This document shows, one piece after another, positions 31,181-40,090 of a stretch of 64,000 bases of DNA; positions within the stretch are counted from its first letter, which is position 1; each line of letters begins with the position of its first letter. Source of the stretch: Streptomyces sp. cf386 (GTDB taxonomy: Bacteria > Actinomycetota > Actinomycetes > Streptomycetales > Streptomycetaceae); assembly GCF_900103585.1 (NCBI RefSeq), contig NZ_FNHV01000017.1:65471-129470 (forward strand). Direction: 5' to 3'. Made by a program: the position numbers and the translations under genes. A model generated the notes under the pieces. The model searched no databases and had not been told where the DNA came from. It saw only the letters and a list, made by a program, of their open reading frames with translations.

Positions 31181-34100
31181 GTGCACCTCAAGGCCCTGAC
31201 CCTCCGCGGGTTCAAGTCGTTCGCCTCGGCGACCACACTCCGGTTCGAGCCGGGTATCACGTGTGTCGTCGGACCGAACGGCTCGGGCAAGTCCAATGTC
31301 GTGGACGCGCTCAGCTGGGTGATGGGCGAGCAGGGCGCCAAGTCGCTGCGCGGCGGCAAGATGGAGGACGTCATCTTCGCCGGCACCACCGGCCGCCCGC
31401 CGCTGGGCCGCGCCGAGGTGTCGCTGACCATCGACAACTCCGACGGGGCGCTGCCCATCGAGTACGCCGAGGTCACCATCACGCGGATCATGTTCCGCAA
31501 CGGCGGCAGCGAGTACCAGATCAACGGCGACACCTGCCGACTCCTCGACATCCAGGAACTCCTCTCCGACTCCGGCATCGGCCGCGAGATGCACGTCATC
31601 GTCGGCCAGGGCCAGCTCGACTCCGTCCTGCACGCCGATCCCATGGGCCGCCGCGCCTTCATCGAAGAGGCCGCCGGCGTCCTCAAGCACCGCAAGCGCA
31701 AGGAGAAGGCCCTCAGGAAGCTGGACGCGATGCAGGCCAACCTCGCGCGCGTGCAGGACCTGACGGACGAACTGCGCAGGCAGCTCAAGCCGCTGGGCCG
31801 CCAGGCGGCGGTCGCTCGACGGGCCGCCGTCATCCAGGCCGACCTGCGCGACGCCCGGCTCCGTCTCCTCGCCGACGATCTCGTACGGCTCCGGGAGGCG
31901 CTCCAGGCCGAGGTCGCCGACGAGGCCGCGCTGAAGGACCGCAAGGAGTCCGCCGAACAGGAGCTGAAGAAGGCCCTGCAGCGAGAGGCGCTCCTGGAGG
32001 ACGAGGTACGGCAGCTCACGCCGCGCCTCCAGCGGGCCCAGCAGACCTGGTACGAGCTGTCCCAGCTCGCCGAGCGGGTGCGCGGCACGATCTCGCTGGC
32101 CGACGCGCGCGTGAAGAGCGCGACGTCCACGCCGCCGGAGGAGCGCCGGGGCCGCGACCCCGAGGACATGGAGCGCGAGGCCGCCCGGATCCGTGAGCAG
32201 GAGGCCGAGCTCGAAGCGGCCCTGGAGGCGGCCGAGCGGGCCCTTGAGGACACGGTCGCCCACCGTGCCGAACTGGAACGCGAGCTCGCCCTCGAAGAGC
32301 GGCGTCTGAAGGACGTCGCCCGGGCCATCGCCGATCGCCGCGAAGGGCTCGCCCGGCTGAACGGGCAGGTCAACGCGGCGCGCTCGCGGGCAGCCGCCGC
32401 CCAGTCCGAGATCGACCGCCTGGCCGCCGCCCGCGACGAGGCCCAGGAGCGCGCCTTCACCGCCCAGGAGGAGTACGAGGCGCTGAAGGCCGAGGTCGAC
32501 GGCCTGGACGCCGGCGACGCGGAACTCGGCGAGCAGCACGACGCCGCGAAGCGGCAGCTGGGGGAGGCGGAGGCCACCCTCACGGCAGCGCGCGAGGCGG
32601 CCACTGCAGCGGAACGGAGGCGCGCGGCGACCCAGGCTCGCCACGAGGCGCTGGCGCTCGGGCTGCGCCGAAAGGACGGCACCGGGATACTGCTCGGCGC
32701 CCGCGACCGCCTGACCGGCCTCCTCGGTCCGGCGGCGGAAATGCTGACGGTGACACCCGGCTACGAGGTCGCCCTGGCGGCGGCCTTCGGAGCGGCGGCC
32801 GACGCGATCGCGGTGACCTCGCCGGCCGCCGCGGCGGAAGCGATCCGGTTGCTGCGCAAGCAGGACGGCGGCCGAGCCGCACTCCTGCTGGCAGGGGAGC
32901 CGGAAGCGCCCCAAAGGGGCGCGGGGCTGTATCAATCTGCGGCTCCGCCACGGGGCGCGACCAGCCACGACGCACCCGCAGACGCCCGACAACAGCACGC
33001 GGCAGATTTCGTCCGCGGTCCCTCCGAACTCATGCCCGCCGTACGCCGCCTCCTGCGCGGCATCGTCGTCGTAGGCACCCTTGAGGACGCCGAGGACGTG
33101 GTCTACTCCCACCCCGACCTCACCGCCGTAACCGCCGAAGGCGACCTTCTGGGCGCCCACTTCGCGCACGGCGGGTCCGCCGGAGCGCCGAGTCTCCTCG
33201 AAGTGCAGGCCTCCGTGGACCAGGCCGCCGCCGAGCTGGAAGAACTGGCCGTGCGGTGCGAGGAGCTGACCGAGGCGCAGCACGCTGCCATCGAGCGGCG
33301 TAAGGACTGTGCCGCGCTGGTCGAAGAGCTGGGGGAGCGGCGCAGGGCCGCCGACCGAGAGAAGTCGGCCGTGGCGCAGCAGCTGGGCCGGCTTGCCGGG
33401 CAGGCACGGGGGGCGGCAGGCGAAGCGGAGCGTTCCGTCGCCGCCGCGGCGCGGGCGCAGGACGCGCTCGACAAGGCCCTCCAGGAGGTCGAGGAGCTGG
33501 CCGAACGGCTCGCCGTCGCCGAGGAGATGCCGGTCGACGAGGAACCCGACACGTCGGTACGGGACCGTCTCGCCGCCGACGGCGCCAACGCGCGCCAGAC
33601 CGAGATGGAGGCCCGGCTCCAGGTCCGTACCCACGAGGAGCGGGTCAAGGGACTGGCCGGACGGGCCGACTCCCTCGACCGGGCCGCCCGCGCCGAACGC
33701 GAGGCTCGCGCGCGTGCCGAACAGCGGCGGGCCCGGCTGCGGCACGAGGCGGCCGTCGCGGAAGCCGTCGCCTCCGGTGCGCGCCAACTCCTCGCGCACG
33801 TCGAGGTCTCCCTCGCCCGCGCCGACGAGGAGCGCACCGCCGCCGAGGCGGCCAAGGCCCGGCGCGAGCAGGAACTCACCGTCGCCCGTAACCAGGGCCG
33901 CGACCTCAAGGCCGAGCTCGACAAGCTCACCGACTCCGTCCACCGTGGCGAAGTCCTCGGCGCCGAGAAGCGCATGCGGATCGAGCAGTTGGAGACCAAG
34001 GCGTTGGAGGAGCTGGGCGTCGAGCCGGCGGGGCTCGTCTCCGAGTACGGCCCCCACCAGCTCGTACCGCCCTCCCCGCCCGCCGAGGGCGAGCAGCTTC

Positions 34101-34789
34101 CCGACGACCCCGAGCACCCGCGCAACCAGCCCAAGCCGTTCGTCCGGTCCGAGCAGGAGAAGCGGCTCAAGGCCACCGAGCGGGCCTACCAGCAGCTCGG
34201 CAAGGTCAACCCGCTCGCGCTGGAGGAGTTCGCCGCGCTGGAGGAACGGCACAAGTTCCTCAGCGAGCAGCTCGAAGACCTGAAGAAGACCCGCGCCGAC
34301 CTGCTCCAGGTCGTCAAGGAGGTCGACGAGCGCGTCGAGCAGGTCTTCACCGAGGCGTACCGGGACACGGCCCGGGAGTTCGAGGGCGTCTTCAGCCGGT
34401 TGTTCCCCGGGGGTGAGGGGCGGCTGATCCTGACCGATCCCGACAACATGCTCACCACGGGTGTGGACGTGGAGGCACGTCCGCCGGGCAAGAAGGTCAA
34501 GCGGCTGTCGCTGCTCTCGGGTGGTGAGCGCTCACTCACCGCCGTCGCGATGCTGGTGTCGATCTTCAAGGCCCGGCCGAGCCCGTTCTATGTCATGGAC
34601 GAGGTCGAGGCCGCCCTCGACGACACCAACCTGCAGCGGCTGATCCGCATCATGCAGGAGCTGCAGGAAGCCTCGCAGCTGATCGTGATCACCCATCAGA
34701 AGCGCACGATGGAGGTCGCCGACGCGCTGTACGGCGTCTCCATGCAGGGTGACGGCGTGTCGAAGGTCATCAGCCAGCGGCTTCGCTGA
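31181..34789 (+). CDS. smc: chromosome segregation ATPase SMC
   Basis: This is the condensin core subunit, 1202 residues. The N-terminal ABC head has Walker A GPNGSGKSNVVDAL near residues 31-44 and the family start HLKALTLRGFKSF. Two long coiled-coil arms flank the hinge (about 500-680). The C-terminal head has the signature LSGGERSLTAVAML near 1107 and Walker B FYVMDEVEAALDDTN near 1137. The GTG at 31181 is the family start; in-frame upstream codons look non-coding. The hinge region carries a low-complexity insert (about residues 570-612), part of which is encoded by a genomic repeat (32908-32971). It stands alone without scpA/scpB nearby. Confidence 0.96.
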   Translation: MHLKALTLRGFKSFASATTLRFEPGITCVVGPNGSGKSNVVDALSWVMGEQGAKSLRGGKMEDVIFAGTTGRPPLGRAEVSLTIDNSDGALPIEYAEVTITRIMFRNGGSEYQINGDTCRLLDIQELLSDSGIGREMHVIVGQGQLDSVLHADPMGRRAFIEEAAGVLKHRKRKEKALRKLDAMQANLARVQDLTDELRRQLKPLGRQAAVARRAAVIQADLRDARLRLLADDLVRLREALQAEVADEAALKDRKESAEQELKKALQREALLEDEVRQLTPRLQRAQQTWYELSQLAERVRGTISLADARVKSATSTPPEERRGRDPEDMEREAARIREQEAELEAALEAAERALEDTVAHRAELERELALEERRLKDVARAIADRREGLARLNGQVNAARSRAAAAQSEIDRLAAARDEAQERAFTAQEEYEALKAEVDGLDAGDAELGEQHDAAKRQLGEAEATLTAAREAATAAERRRAATQARHEALALGLRRKDGTGILLGARDRLTGLLGPAAEMLTVTPGYEVALAAAFGAAADAIAVTSPAAAAEAIRLLRKQDGGRAALLLAGEPEAPQRGAGLYQSAAPPRGATSHDAPADARQQHAADFVRGPSELMPAVRRLLRGIVVVGTLEDAEDVVYSHPDLTAVTAEGDLLGAHFAHGGSAGAPSLLEVQASVDQAAAELEELAVRCEELTEAQHAAIERRKDCAALVEELGERRRAADREKSAVAQQLGRLAGQARGAAGEAERSVAAAARAQDALDKALQEVEELAERLAVAEEMPVDEEPDTSVRDRLAADGANARQTEMEARLQVRTHEERVKGLAGRADSLDRAARAEREARARAEQRRARLRHEAAVAEAVASGARQLLAHVEVSLARADEERTAAEAAKARREQELTVARNQGRDLKAELDKLTDSVHRGEVLGAEKRMRIEQLETKALEELGVEPAGLVSEYGPHQLVPPSPPAEGEQLPDDPEHPRNQPKPFVRSEQEKRLKATERAYQQLGKVNPLALEEFAALEERHKFLSEQLEDLKKTRADLLQVVKEVDERVEQVFTEAYRDTAREFEGVFSRLFPGGEGRLILTDPDNMLTTGVDVEARPPGKKVKRLSLLSGGERSLTAVAMLVSIFKARPSPFYVMDEVEAALDDTNLQRLIRIMQELQEASQLIVITHQKRTMEVADALYGVSMQGDGVSKVISQRLR
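32908..32971. repeat. interspersed hairpin repeat variant, in frame inside smc
   Basis: The segment contains GCCCC-AAA-GGGGC, GGGGCGCGGGG (shared with copy B), a GCGG-CTC-CGC hairpin and GCGCGACCAGCC (shared with copies A and B). It is read in the smc frame as about residues 577-597 (PQRGAGLYQSAAPPRGATSH). The core is interrupted by about 28 bp not present in copies A and B, so it is a longer variant of the same family. Confidence 0.75.
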
Positions 34790-34836
34790 CGCCTTCCCGG
34801 TCGGTCGGCCGATCGGTCCCTCCAACCACCTTCACC

Positions 34837-34854
34837 TTCACTTCAAGAAGTGAA
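34837..34854. promoter_or_regulatory. dyad upstream of glcP
   Basis: TTCACTT-CAAG-AAGTGAA is a perfect 7-bp inverted repeat, about 60 bp upstream of a likely promoter for glcP. A regulator operator is plausible; which protein binds is unknown. Confidence 0.55.
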
Positions 34855-34899
34855 CACATCTCACCTCGTCGCGTCTCGAAAGTCACAGCACCTCGCCTA

Positions 34900-34927
34900 T
34901 TGACTTCGAAACTTGAAGGCATAGTCT
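34900..34927 (+). promoter_or_regulatory. likely glcP promoter
   Basis: TTGACT (34900-34905) and TAGTCT (34922-34927) with a 16-bp spacer resemble a housekeeping sigma promoter. They are set in unusually A/T-rich DNA for this genome and lie about 90 bp upstream of the glcP start. Confidence 0.5.
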
Positions 34928-35015
34928 CGGCAACGTTGCTTTTACCTTCAGGTATCACTACTTGGAGCGGCTGACCCCCACCCGGCAGCGTTGCCGGTGG
35001 CCCGAGGAGTTACAC

Positions 35016-36431
35016 GTGACCAGCACAGCGCAGGCACCCACGTCAGGAGCAAAGGCGGCGCACCCCGAACATCTCGGGCACGTCGTCTTCATCACCGCGG
35101 CGGCTGCCATGGGCGGCTTCCTGTTCGGCTATGACAGCTCCGTCATCAACGGAGCCAACGGCGGTATCCAGGCCCGGTTCGACCTCAGCTCCGGCGTCAC
35201 CGGTACCGTCGCCGCCAGCGCCCTGCTCGGCAGTGCCCTCGGTGCCGCCATCGCCGGCCGCATAGCCGACCGCATCGGCCGGATCCGCGTCATGCAGATC
35301 GCGGCGGTGCTGTTCGCCGTGAGCGCCGTCGGTTCCGGACTGCCGTTCGCCGCGTGGGACCTCGCCGCCTGGCGTGTCCTCGGCGGCATCGCCATCGGTA
35401 TGGCCTCGGTCATCGGCCCCGCCTACATCGCCGAGGTCGCCCCGCCCGCGTACCGAGGCCGGCTCGCCTCGTTCCAGCAAGCGGCCATCGTCATCGGCAT
35501 CGCCATTTCCCAGCTCGTCAACTGGGCCATCCTCAACATGGCCGACGGCGAGGAGCGCGGGACGGTCGCGGGCCTTGAGGCCTGGCAGTGGATGCTCGGC
35601 GTGATGCTCGTACCCGCCGTCGTCTACGGCCTGCTGTCCTTCGCGATCCCCGAGTCGCCGCGCTACCTGATCAGCGTCGGTCGTATCGCCGACGCCAAGA
35701 AGGTCCTCGCCGACGTCGAGGGCGGCGCGGACCTGGACGGCCGGGTCACCGAGATCGAGCAGGCCATGAAGAGCGACCACAAGTCGACGTTCAAGGACCT
35801 GCTGGGCGGCCGGTTCGGTCTGCTGCCGATCGTGTGGATCGGTATCGGCCTCTCCGTCTTCCAGCAGTTGGTCGGCATCAACGTCATCTTCTACTACTCG
35901 AACCTGCTGTGGCAGTCCGTCGGCGTCGACCCGTCGAGCTCGTTCTTCTACTCGTTCGAGACCTCGATCATCAACATCATCGGCACCGTCATCGCGATGA
36001 TCTTCGTCGACCGCATCGGCCGCAAGCCGCTGGCCCTCATCGGCTCCGTCGGCATGGGCATCTCGCTCGCGGCGGCCGCCTGGGCCTTCTCCTTCCAGAA
36101 CGGCAACGACCCGCTGCCGACCGCGCAGGGCTACGTGGCCCTCATCGCCGCCAACGCCTTCGTCCTCTTCTTCGCCCTGTCCTGGGGTGTGGTCGTCTGG
36201 GTCATGCTCGGCGAGGTCTTCCCGAACAAGATCCGCGCCGCCGCCCTGGGTGTGGCCGCCTCGGCCCAGTGGATCGCCAACTGGGTGATCACGATCACCT
36301 TCCCGGACCTGTCGGACTGGAACCTGTCGCTCACCTACGTGATGTACGCGGTGTTCGCCTTCCTCTCCATCCCGTTCATCCTCAAGTTCGTGCCCGAGAC
36401 CAAGGGCAAGAAGCTGGAGGAGATGGGCTGA
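35016..36431 (+). CDS. glcP: glucose permease (MFS sugar/H+ symporter)
   Basis: The 471-residue protein has 12 predicted membrane segments. It carries MFS sugar-porter signatures: GRIADRIGRIRVM (loop 2-3), PESPRYLISVGR (after TM6), QQLVGINVIFYYSN (TM7), DRIGRKPLALIG (loop 8-9) and PETKGKKLEEMG at the end. In S. coelicolor the gene after smc is glcP1, the glucose permease, and sequence type and position match; that assignment is inferred. The GTG at 35016 follows GAGGAG. The dyad and promoter at 34837-34927 suggest sugar-dependent control. Confidence 0.92.
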   Translation: MTSTAQAPTSGAKAAHPEHLGHVVFITAAAAMGGFLFGYDSSVINGANGGIQARFDLSSGVTGTVAASALLGSALGAAIAGRIADRIGRIRVMQIAAVLFAVSAVGSGLPFAAWDLAAWRVLGGIAIGMASVIGPAYIAEVAPPAYRGRLASFQQAAIVIGIAISQLVNWAILNMADGEERGTVAGLEAWQWMLGVMLVPAVVYGLLSFAIPESPRYLISVGRIADAKKVLADVEGGADLDGRVTEIEQAMKSDHKSTFKDLLGGRFGLLPIVWIGIGLSVFQQLVGINVIFYYSNLLWQSVGVDPSSSFFYSFETSIINIIGTVIAMIFVDRIGRKPLALIGSVGMGISLAAAAWAFSFQNGNDPLPTAQGYVALIAANAFVLFFALSWGVVVWVMLGEVFPNKIRAAALGVAASAQWIANWVITITFPDLSDWNLSLTYVMYAVFAFLSIPFILKFVPETKGKKLEEMG

Positions 36432-36489
36432 CCGCCCCTGAACTCGGGGGGAAGGGCCAAGTCCCCGCTGCCCCTCTCCCCGTAAACAG

Positions 36490-36530
36490 CCGCCGCCCCG
36501 GCTCGGCCACTGCCCGAGCCGGGGCGGCGG
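36490..36530. terminator. glcP terminator
   Basis: CCGCCGCCCCGGCTCGG (36490-36506) pairs with 36514-36530, with a short loop (36507-36513), between glcP and the convergent LLM oxidoreductase gene. Confidence 0.9.
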
Positions 36531-36576
36531 TGTCGTGTGCGCGGGTCACCCAGCGAGCGCGTGGCCAGAGAGCCGG

Positions 36577-37548
36577 TCAGCCTTCCAACGCCGGAAGCAC
36601 CTCCTCCGCGAACAACCGCAGACTCCGCCACCCCTCCTCCACCGGCATCCCGCCCGACAACGGATGCAGCACGTAGTTGTCGAACCCCAGCGCCACGCAC
36701 TCCTCAGGCGTCACGATCCGGTACACGCCCTCGGCGCGCAGTTCCTCCACCGTCGTGGCCGCCGACTTCACCGCCGAGCGGATGTCCCCGGACTGCCAGG
36801 AGGCGTACGTCCGTGCCTCGTGCAGGAAGTGCCGGCCGTGCTCGGCCCAGGCCCGGTCGGGATCCTCGGCCACGTGCAGCAGCGGTGTCTCGGCGGCCGG
36901 CATCATGGTCCAGCCCTCGGTGCCGTACTCGACGAGCAGCTCCTTGTAGTACGCCTCCAGCTCCGGCAGATGCGCGCTGGGAAAGAACGGCAGCCCCAGC
37001 CGGGCGGCCCGGCGGGCGGCGGCCTTCGAGGAGCCGCCGACCAGGAGCAGGGGGTGCGGGGCGGTGTACGGGCGCGGAGTGATCCGTACCGTACGGCCGC
37101 GGTACTCGAACTCCTCGCCGGTCCACGCCTTCAGCAGCGTCTCCAGCAGCTCGTCCTGGAGCCGCCCCCGCTGCTTCCAGTCCACGTCGAACAGGGCGTA
37201 CTCCTCGGGCCGGTACCCGATCCCGGCGACCGTCACCAGTCGCCCGCCGCTCAGCAGATCCAGTACGGCGATCTCCTCGGCGAGCCGCAGCGGGTCGTGC
37301 AGCGGGCCGATGATCGCGGAGACGGTGACCGCGACGCGCCGCGTGGCGCCGAAGACCGCCGCCGCGAAGGTCAACGGTGACGGCAGCCAGTTGTTGTCGA
37401 CGCCGTGGTGCTCCTCGGTCTGCACGGTGGTGATGCCGTGCTCGTCGGCGTACGCGGCCATCTGTACGGCCGCCTGGTAGCGGGCCGCGAGCGAGGCGGG
37501 GGTCGCGTCGGGCTCGACGAGGTTGAAGCGTACGACCGTGACGGGCAT
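36577..37548 (-). CDS. LLM-class flavin-dependent oxidoreductase
   Basis: The 323-residue protein has the luciferase-like TIM barrel: EEHHGVDNNWLPSPLTFAAA near residues 44-63, the VAVTVSAIIGPLHDPLRLAEE strand-helix, and GGRLVTVAGIGYRPEEY near 100. It may use FMN or F420; the substrate is unknown. The ATG at 37548 has GGGGGAC upstream. It is divergent from ftsY and convergent with glcP. Confidence 0.88.
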   Translation of the reverse strand: MPVTVVRFNLVEPDATPASLAARYQAAVQMAAYADEHGITTVQTEEHHGVDNNWLPSPLTFAAAVFGATRRVAVTVSAIIGPLHDPLRLAEEIAVLDLLSGGRLVTVAGIGYRPEEYALFDVDWKQRGRLQDELLETLLKAWTGEEFEYRGRTVRITPRPYTAPHPLLLVGGSSKAAARRAARLGLPFFPSAHLPELEAYYKELLVEYGTEGWTMMPAAETPLLHVAEDPDRAWAEHGRHFLHEARTYASWQSGDIRSAVKSAATTVEELRAEGVYRIVTPEECVALGFDNYVLHPLSGGMPVEEGWRSLRLFAEEVLPALEG

Positions 37549-37653
37549 GGGGGTCCCCCTTCACCGGGCGGATGTGGAGAGGGACGTTAGCTGACGGTGT
37601 GTCAGACATCCAGAGGGGTGTCGCGGCACTCCATGGCCGATACTGGTCGGGTT

Positions 37654-38865
37654 ATGGACATCGTCATCCTTGCTGTAGTCATCGCCGTGGTCGTGCTCGG
37701 CGCGCTCGGCGGGCTCATCGTCGGCACCCGGCGCAAGAAGCCGCTGCCTCCGCCGCCCCCGGCCGCCCCCGACATCACCGCCCCTCCGGCCGAGCCGCAC
37801 GTCGGCGACGAGGCCGAGACACCGCGCGACGAACCGCGCCGGACCATAGAGGAGGTGGACCTCCCGGGCGGCGGAGCATCGACCGCCGTCGAGGAACCGC
37901 CCGTCGTCGAAGAGCTCCCGCCGACCGAGATCGAGGTCCCGGAGCCCACCGCCGGTCGCCTGATCCGTCTGCGCGCCCGGCTCTCCCGCTCGCAGAACGC
38001 CCTCGGCAAGGGCCTGCTCACGCTCCTGTCGCGCGAGCACCTCGACGAGGACACCTGGGAGGAGATCGAGGACACGCTGCTCACCGCCGACGTCGGCGTG
38101 GCCCCCACCCAGGAACTGGTCGACGGCCTGCGCGAACGCGTGAAGGTCCTCGGCACCCGCACCCCCGAGGAACTGCGCGGCCTGCTGCGCGAGGAACTGC
38201 TCAAGCTGGTCGGCACCGACTTCGACCGCACGGTCAAGACCGAGCCGGAGGCCAGCAAGCCCGGCATCGTGATGGTCGTCGGCGTCAACGGCACCGGCAA
38301 GACCACCACCACCGGAAAGCTCGCCCGCGTCCTCGTGGCCGACGGCCGCAGTGTCGTCCTGGGTGCCGCCGACACCTTCCGTGCCGCAGCCGCCGACCAG
38401 CTCCAGACCTGGGGCGAGCGCGTCGGCGCTCACACCGTGCGCGGGCCGGAGGGCGGCGACCCCGCCTCCGTCGCCTTCGACGCGGTGAAGGAGGGCAAGG
38501 AGATGGGCTCCGACGTCGTCCTCATCGACACCGCCGGGCGCCTGCACACCAAGACCGGCCTCATGGACGAGCTCGGCAAGGTCAAGCGAGTCGTCGAGAA
38601 GCACGCGCCGCTGGACGAGGTGCTGCTGGTGCTGGACGCCACGACCGGGCAGAACGGCCTGGTCCAGGCCCGTGTCTTCGCCGAGGTCGTCGACATCACC
38701 GGCATCGTGCTCACCAAGCTGGACGGCACGGCCAAGGGCGGCATCGTCGTCGCGGTGCAGCGCGAGCTGGGCGTGCCGGTGAAGCTGATCGGGCTGGGCG
38801 AGGGCTCCGACGATCTGGCGCCGTTCGAGCCGGAGGCGTTCGTTGACGCCCTTATCGGAGAGTGA
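37654..38865 (+). CDS. ftsY: signal recognition particle receptor FtsY
   Basis: This is the membrane-bound SRP-receptor GTPase, partner of Ffh at 46.2 kb. The 403-residue product has an N-terminal membrane segment (about residues 2-22, MDIVILAVVIAVVVLGALGG), an acidic Pro/Glu-rich linker and an NG domain (about 105-403). The NG domain carries GVNGTGKTTTTGKLA, DTAGRLHTKTGLMDEL and TKLDGTAKGG. The ATG at 37654 is the correct start because it places the membrane anchor at the terminus. Confidence 0.96.
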   Translation: MDIVILAVVIAVVVLGALGGLIVGTRRKKPLPPPPPAAPDITAPPAEPHVGDEAETPRDEPRRTIEEVDLPGGGASTAVEEPPVVEELPPTEIEVPEPTAGRLIRLRARLSRSQNALGKGLLTLLSREHLDEDTWEEIEDTLLTADVGVAPTQELVDGLRERVKVLGTRTPEELRGLLREELLKLVGTDFDRTVKTEPEASKPGIVMVVGVNGTGKTTTTGKLARVLVADGRSVVLGAADTFRAAAADQLQTWGERVGAHTVRGPEGGDPASVAFDAVKEGKEMGSDVVLIDTAGRLHTKTGLMDELGKVKRVVEKHAPLDEVLLVLDATTGQNGLVQARVFAEVVDITGIVLTKLDGTAKGGIVVAVQRELGVPVKLIGLGEGSDDLAPFEPEAFVDALIGE

Positions 38866-38899
38866 ATCCGGCACCCACGAAAATTCGTATCTGCTCGAA

Positions 38900-38942
38900 G
38901 AAGCGCCCGCCTCCCAAGGTGCAGTTGGGGGACGGGCGCTTC
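38900..38942. terminator. terminator ftsY / prim-pol gene
   Basis: GAAGCGCCCG (38900-38909) pairs perfectly with CGGGCGCTTC (38933-38942), with further internal TCCCAA/TTGGGG pairing, between convergent genes. Confidence 0.88.
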
Positions 38943-38975
38943 GCTGTGTACGGCTGTGACAGGTGGTGCCTCTTG

Positions 38976-39632
38976 TTACGCCCGCGACCGATGCGCCACG
39001 TAAGCCAGCGTTCCCAGCAGCAGCCGGGCCGCCGGCGGCTTCGTCGCCGTGTCCAGCGCGGGCGGCCGCAGCCAGCGCACCGGACCCAGTCCGCCCCGGT
39101 CGGACGGCGGGGCCGTGAGGTGCGTACCCGGGCCGAGGCCGCGCAGGTCGAGGTGGGTCGGGTCGTCCCAGCCCATGCGGTAGAGGAGTTCGGGGAGCTC
39201 GGCCGCGGCGCCGGGGGCGACGAAGAAGTGGGCGCGGCCCTCGGGGGTGGCGGTGACCGGCCCGAGGGGGAGACCCATGCGTTCGAGCCGGGTCAGCGCG
39301 CGGCTTCCGGCGGGCTCGGCCACCTCGATCACGTCGAACGCCCGCCCGACCGGCAGCATCACCGCGGCGCCCGGAACCTCCGACCACGCCTTGCTCACCT
39401 CGTCGAGCGTGGCCCCGGCCGGAACCTCGGGCGCGAAGCCGAGGGGGTGTGCGCCGGGCGCGTCACAGTCGGCGCGGCCGCACGAACAGGCGCCCGCAGC
39501 GGCTCGCGCGCCGGGCACCACGTCCCAGCCCCACAGTCCGGTGAACTCGGCGACGGCAGTGCACTCCGAGGAGCGGCCGCGTCGACGCGAGCCGGACCGG
39601 ATCTCCCGGATGCCGCCGATCGTGAAGCCCAT
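38976..39632 (-). CDS. bifunctional primase/polymerase (prim-pol) domain protein, probably degenerate
   Basis: The 218-residue protein is a stand-alone prim-pol-type (PF09250-like) domain. It has the cysteine cluster ACSCGRADCDAPGAHPLG near 45-62 and a beta strand VGRAFDVIEVAEPAG in the position of the catalytic hDhD motif. Active prim-pols have two acidic residues spaced by one; here the second position appears to be Ala (E-V-A). I therefore suspect a binding or regulatory protein, not a polymerase. The ATG at 39632 follows GGAGGGGGC; longer in-frame extension would read through a promoter. The neighbour is nsdA, across a 458-bp gap. Confidence 0.8.
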   Translation of the reverse strand: MGFTIGGIREIRSGSRRRGRSSECTAVAEFTGLWGWDVVPGARAAAGACSCGRADCDAPGAHPLGFAPEVPAGATLDEVSKAWSEVPGAAVMLPVGRAFDVIEVAEPAGSRALTRLERMGLPLGPVTATPEGRAHFFVAPGAAAELPELLYRMGWDDPTHLDLRGLGPGTHLTAPPSDRGGLGPVRWLRPPALDTATKPPAARLLLGTLAYVAHRSRA

Positions 39633-40090
39633 GCCCCCTCCAACGGGTCCAGCGCGCCGGTGGTTACGACGCGGATGCAAGACGTGACCCTGTGTGTTCT
39701 TAGGCGGCCCGTTACCCCGTGGCGCCGCTCGATCCACGTAGCGCTCGGAAGTGCCCCGGGTCGCGGACTCGGCAACGCGCGCCCCTGAGTGCTTCGCTCC
39801 GCCCACTTCCGGCCGTCCTATGTCAAGTGAATCGCGTGGAGGCCACCGTTAGTTCATTCGAAGGGGTGGCGAATGGTGGCGATTCCGGGATCGCCATGGC
39901 TGGAGGCGTGATCGTAGGATTACCGTGAGTGCACGGAACCTCGGGGCACATGCACTCGTGGGTATGCCGGGGGCAAGTCGGCTTTCCGTTCGAAGGGTGA
40001 GAACTGCCGGACGGGCGACCGTATTTACCGGCATTCTGATAGGGCTTGGCGCACTCGGTGACAAGTGGTCCAAGGGATGGGGGCGTTCCA
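39633..40090. other. 458-bp prim-pol/nsdA divergent intergenic region
   Basis: I see no gene here. Landmarks are a dyad TGGCGAT-TCCGGG-ATCGCCA (39877-39896), an A/T-richer stretch around 39825-39860 and 39990-40045, and the divergent starts at 39632 and 40091. It probably holds the promoters of both genes. A short open frame from 39925 overlaps the start of nsdA in another frame and is not convincing. Confidence 0.5.
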
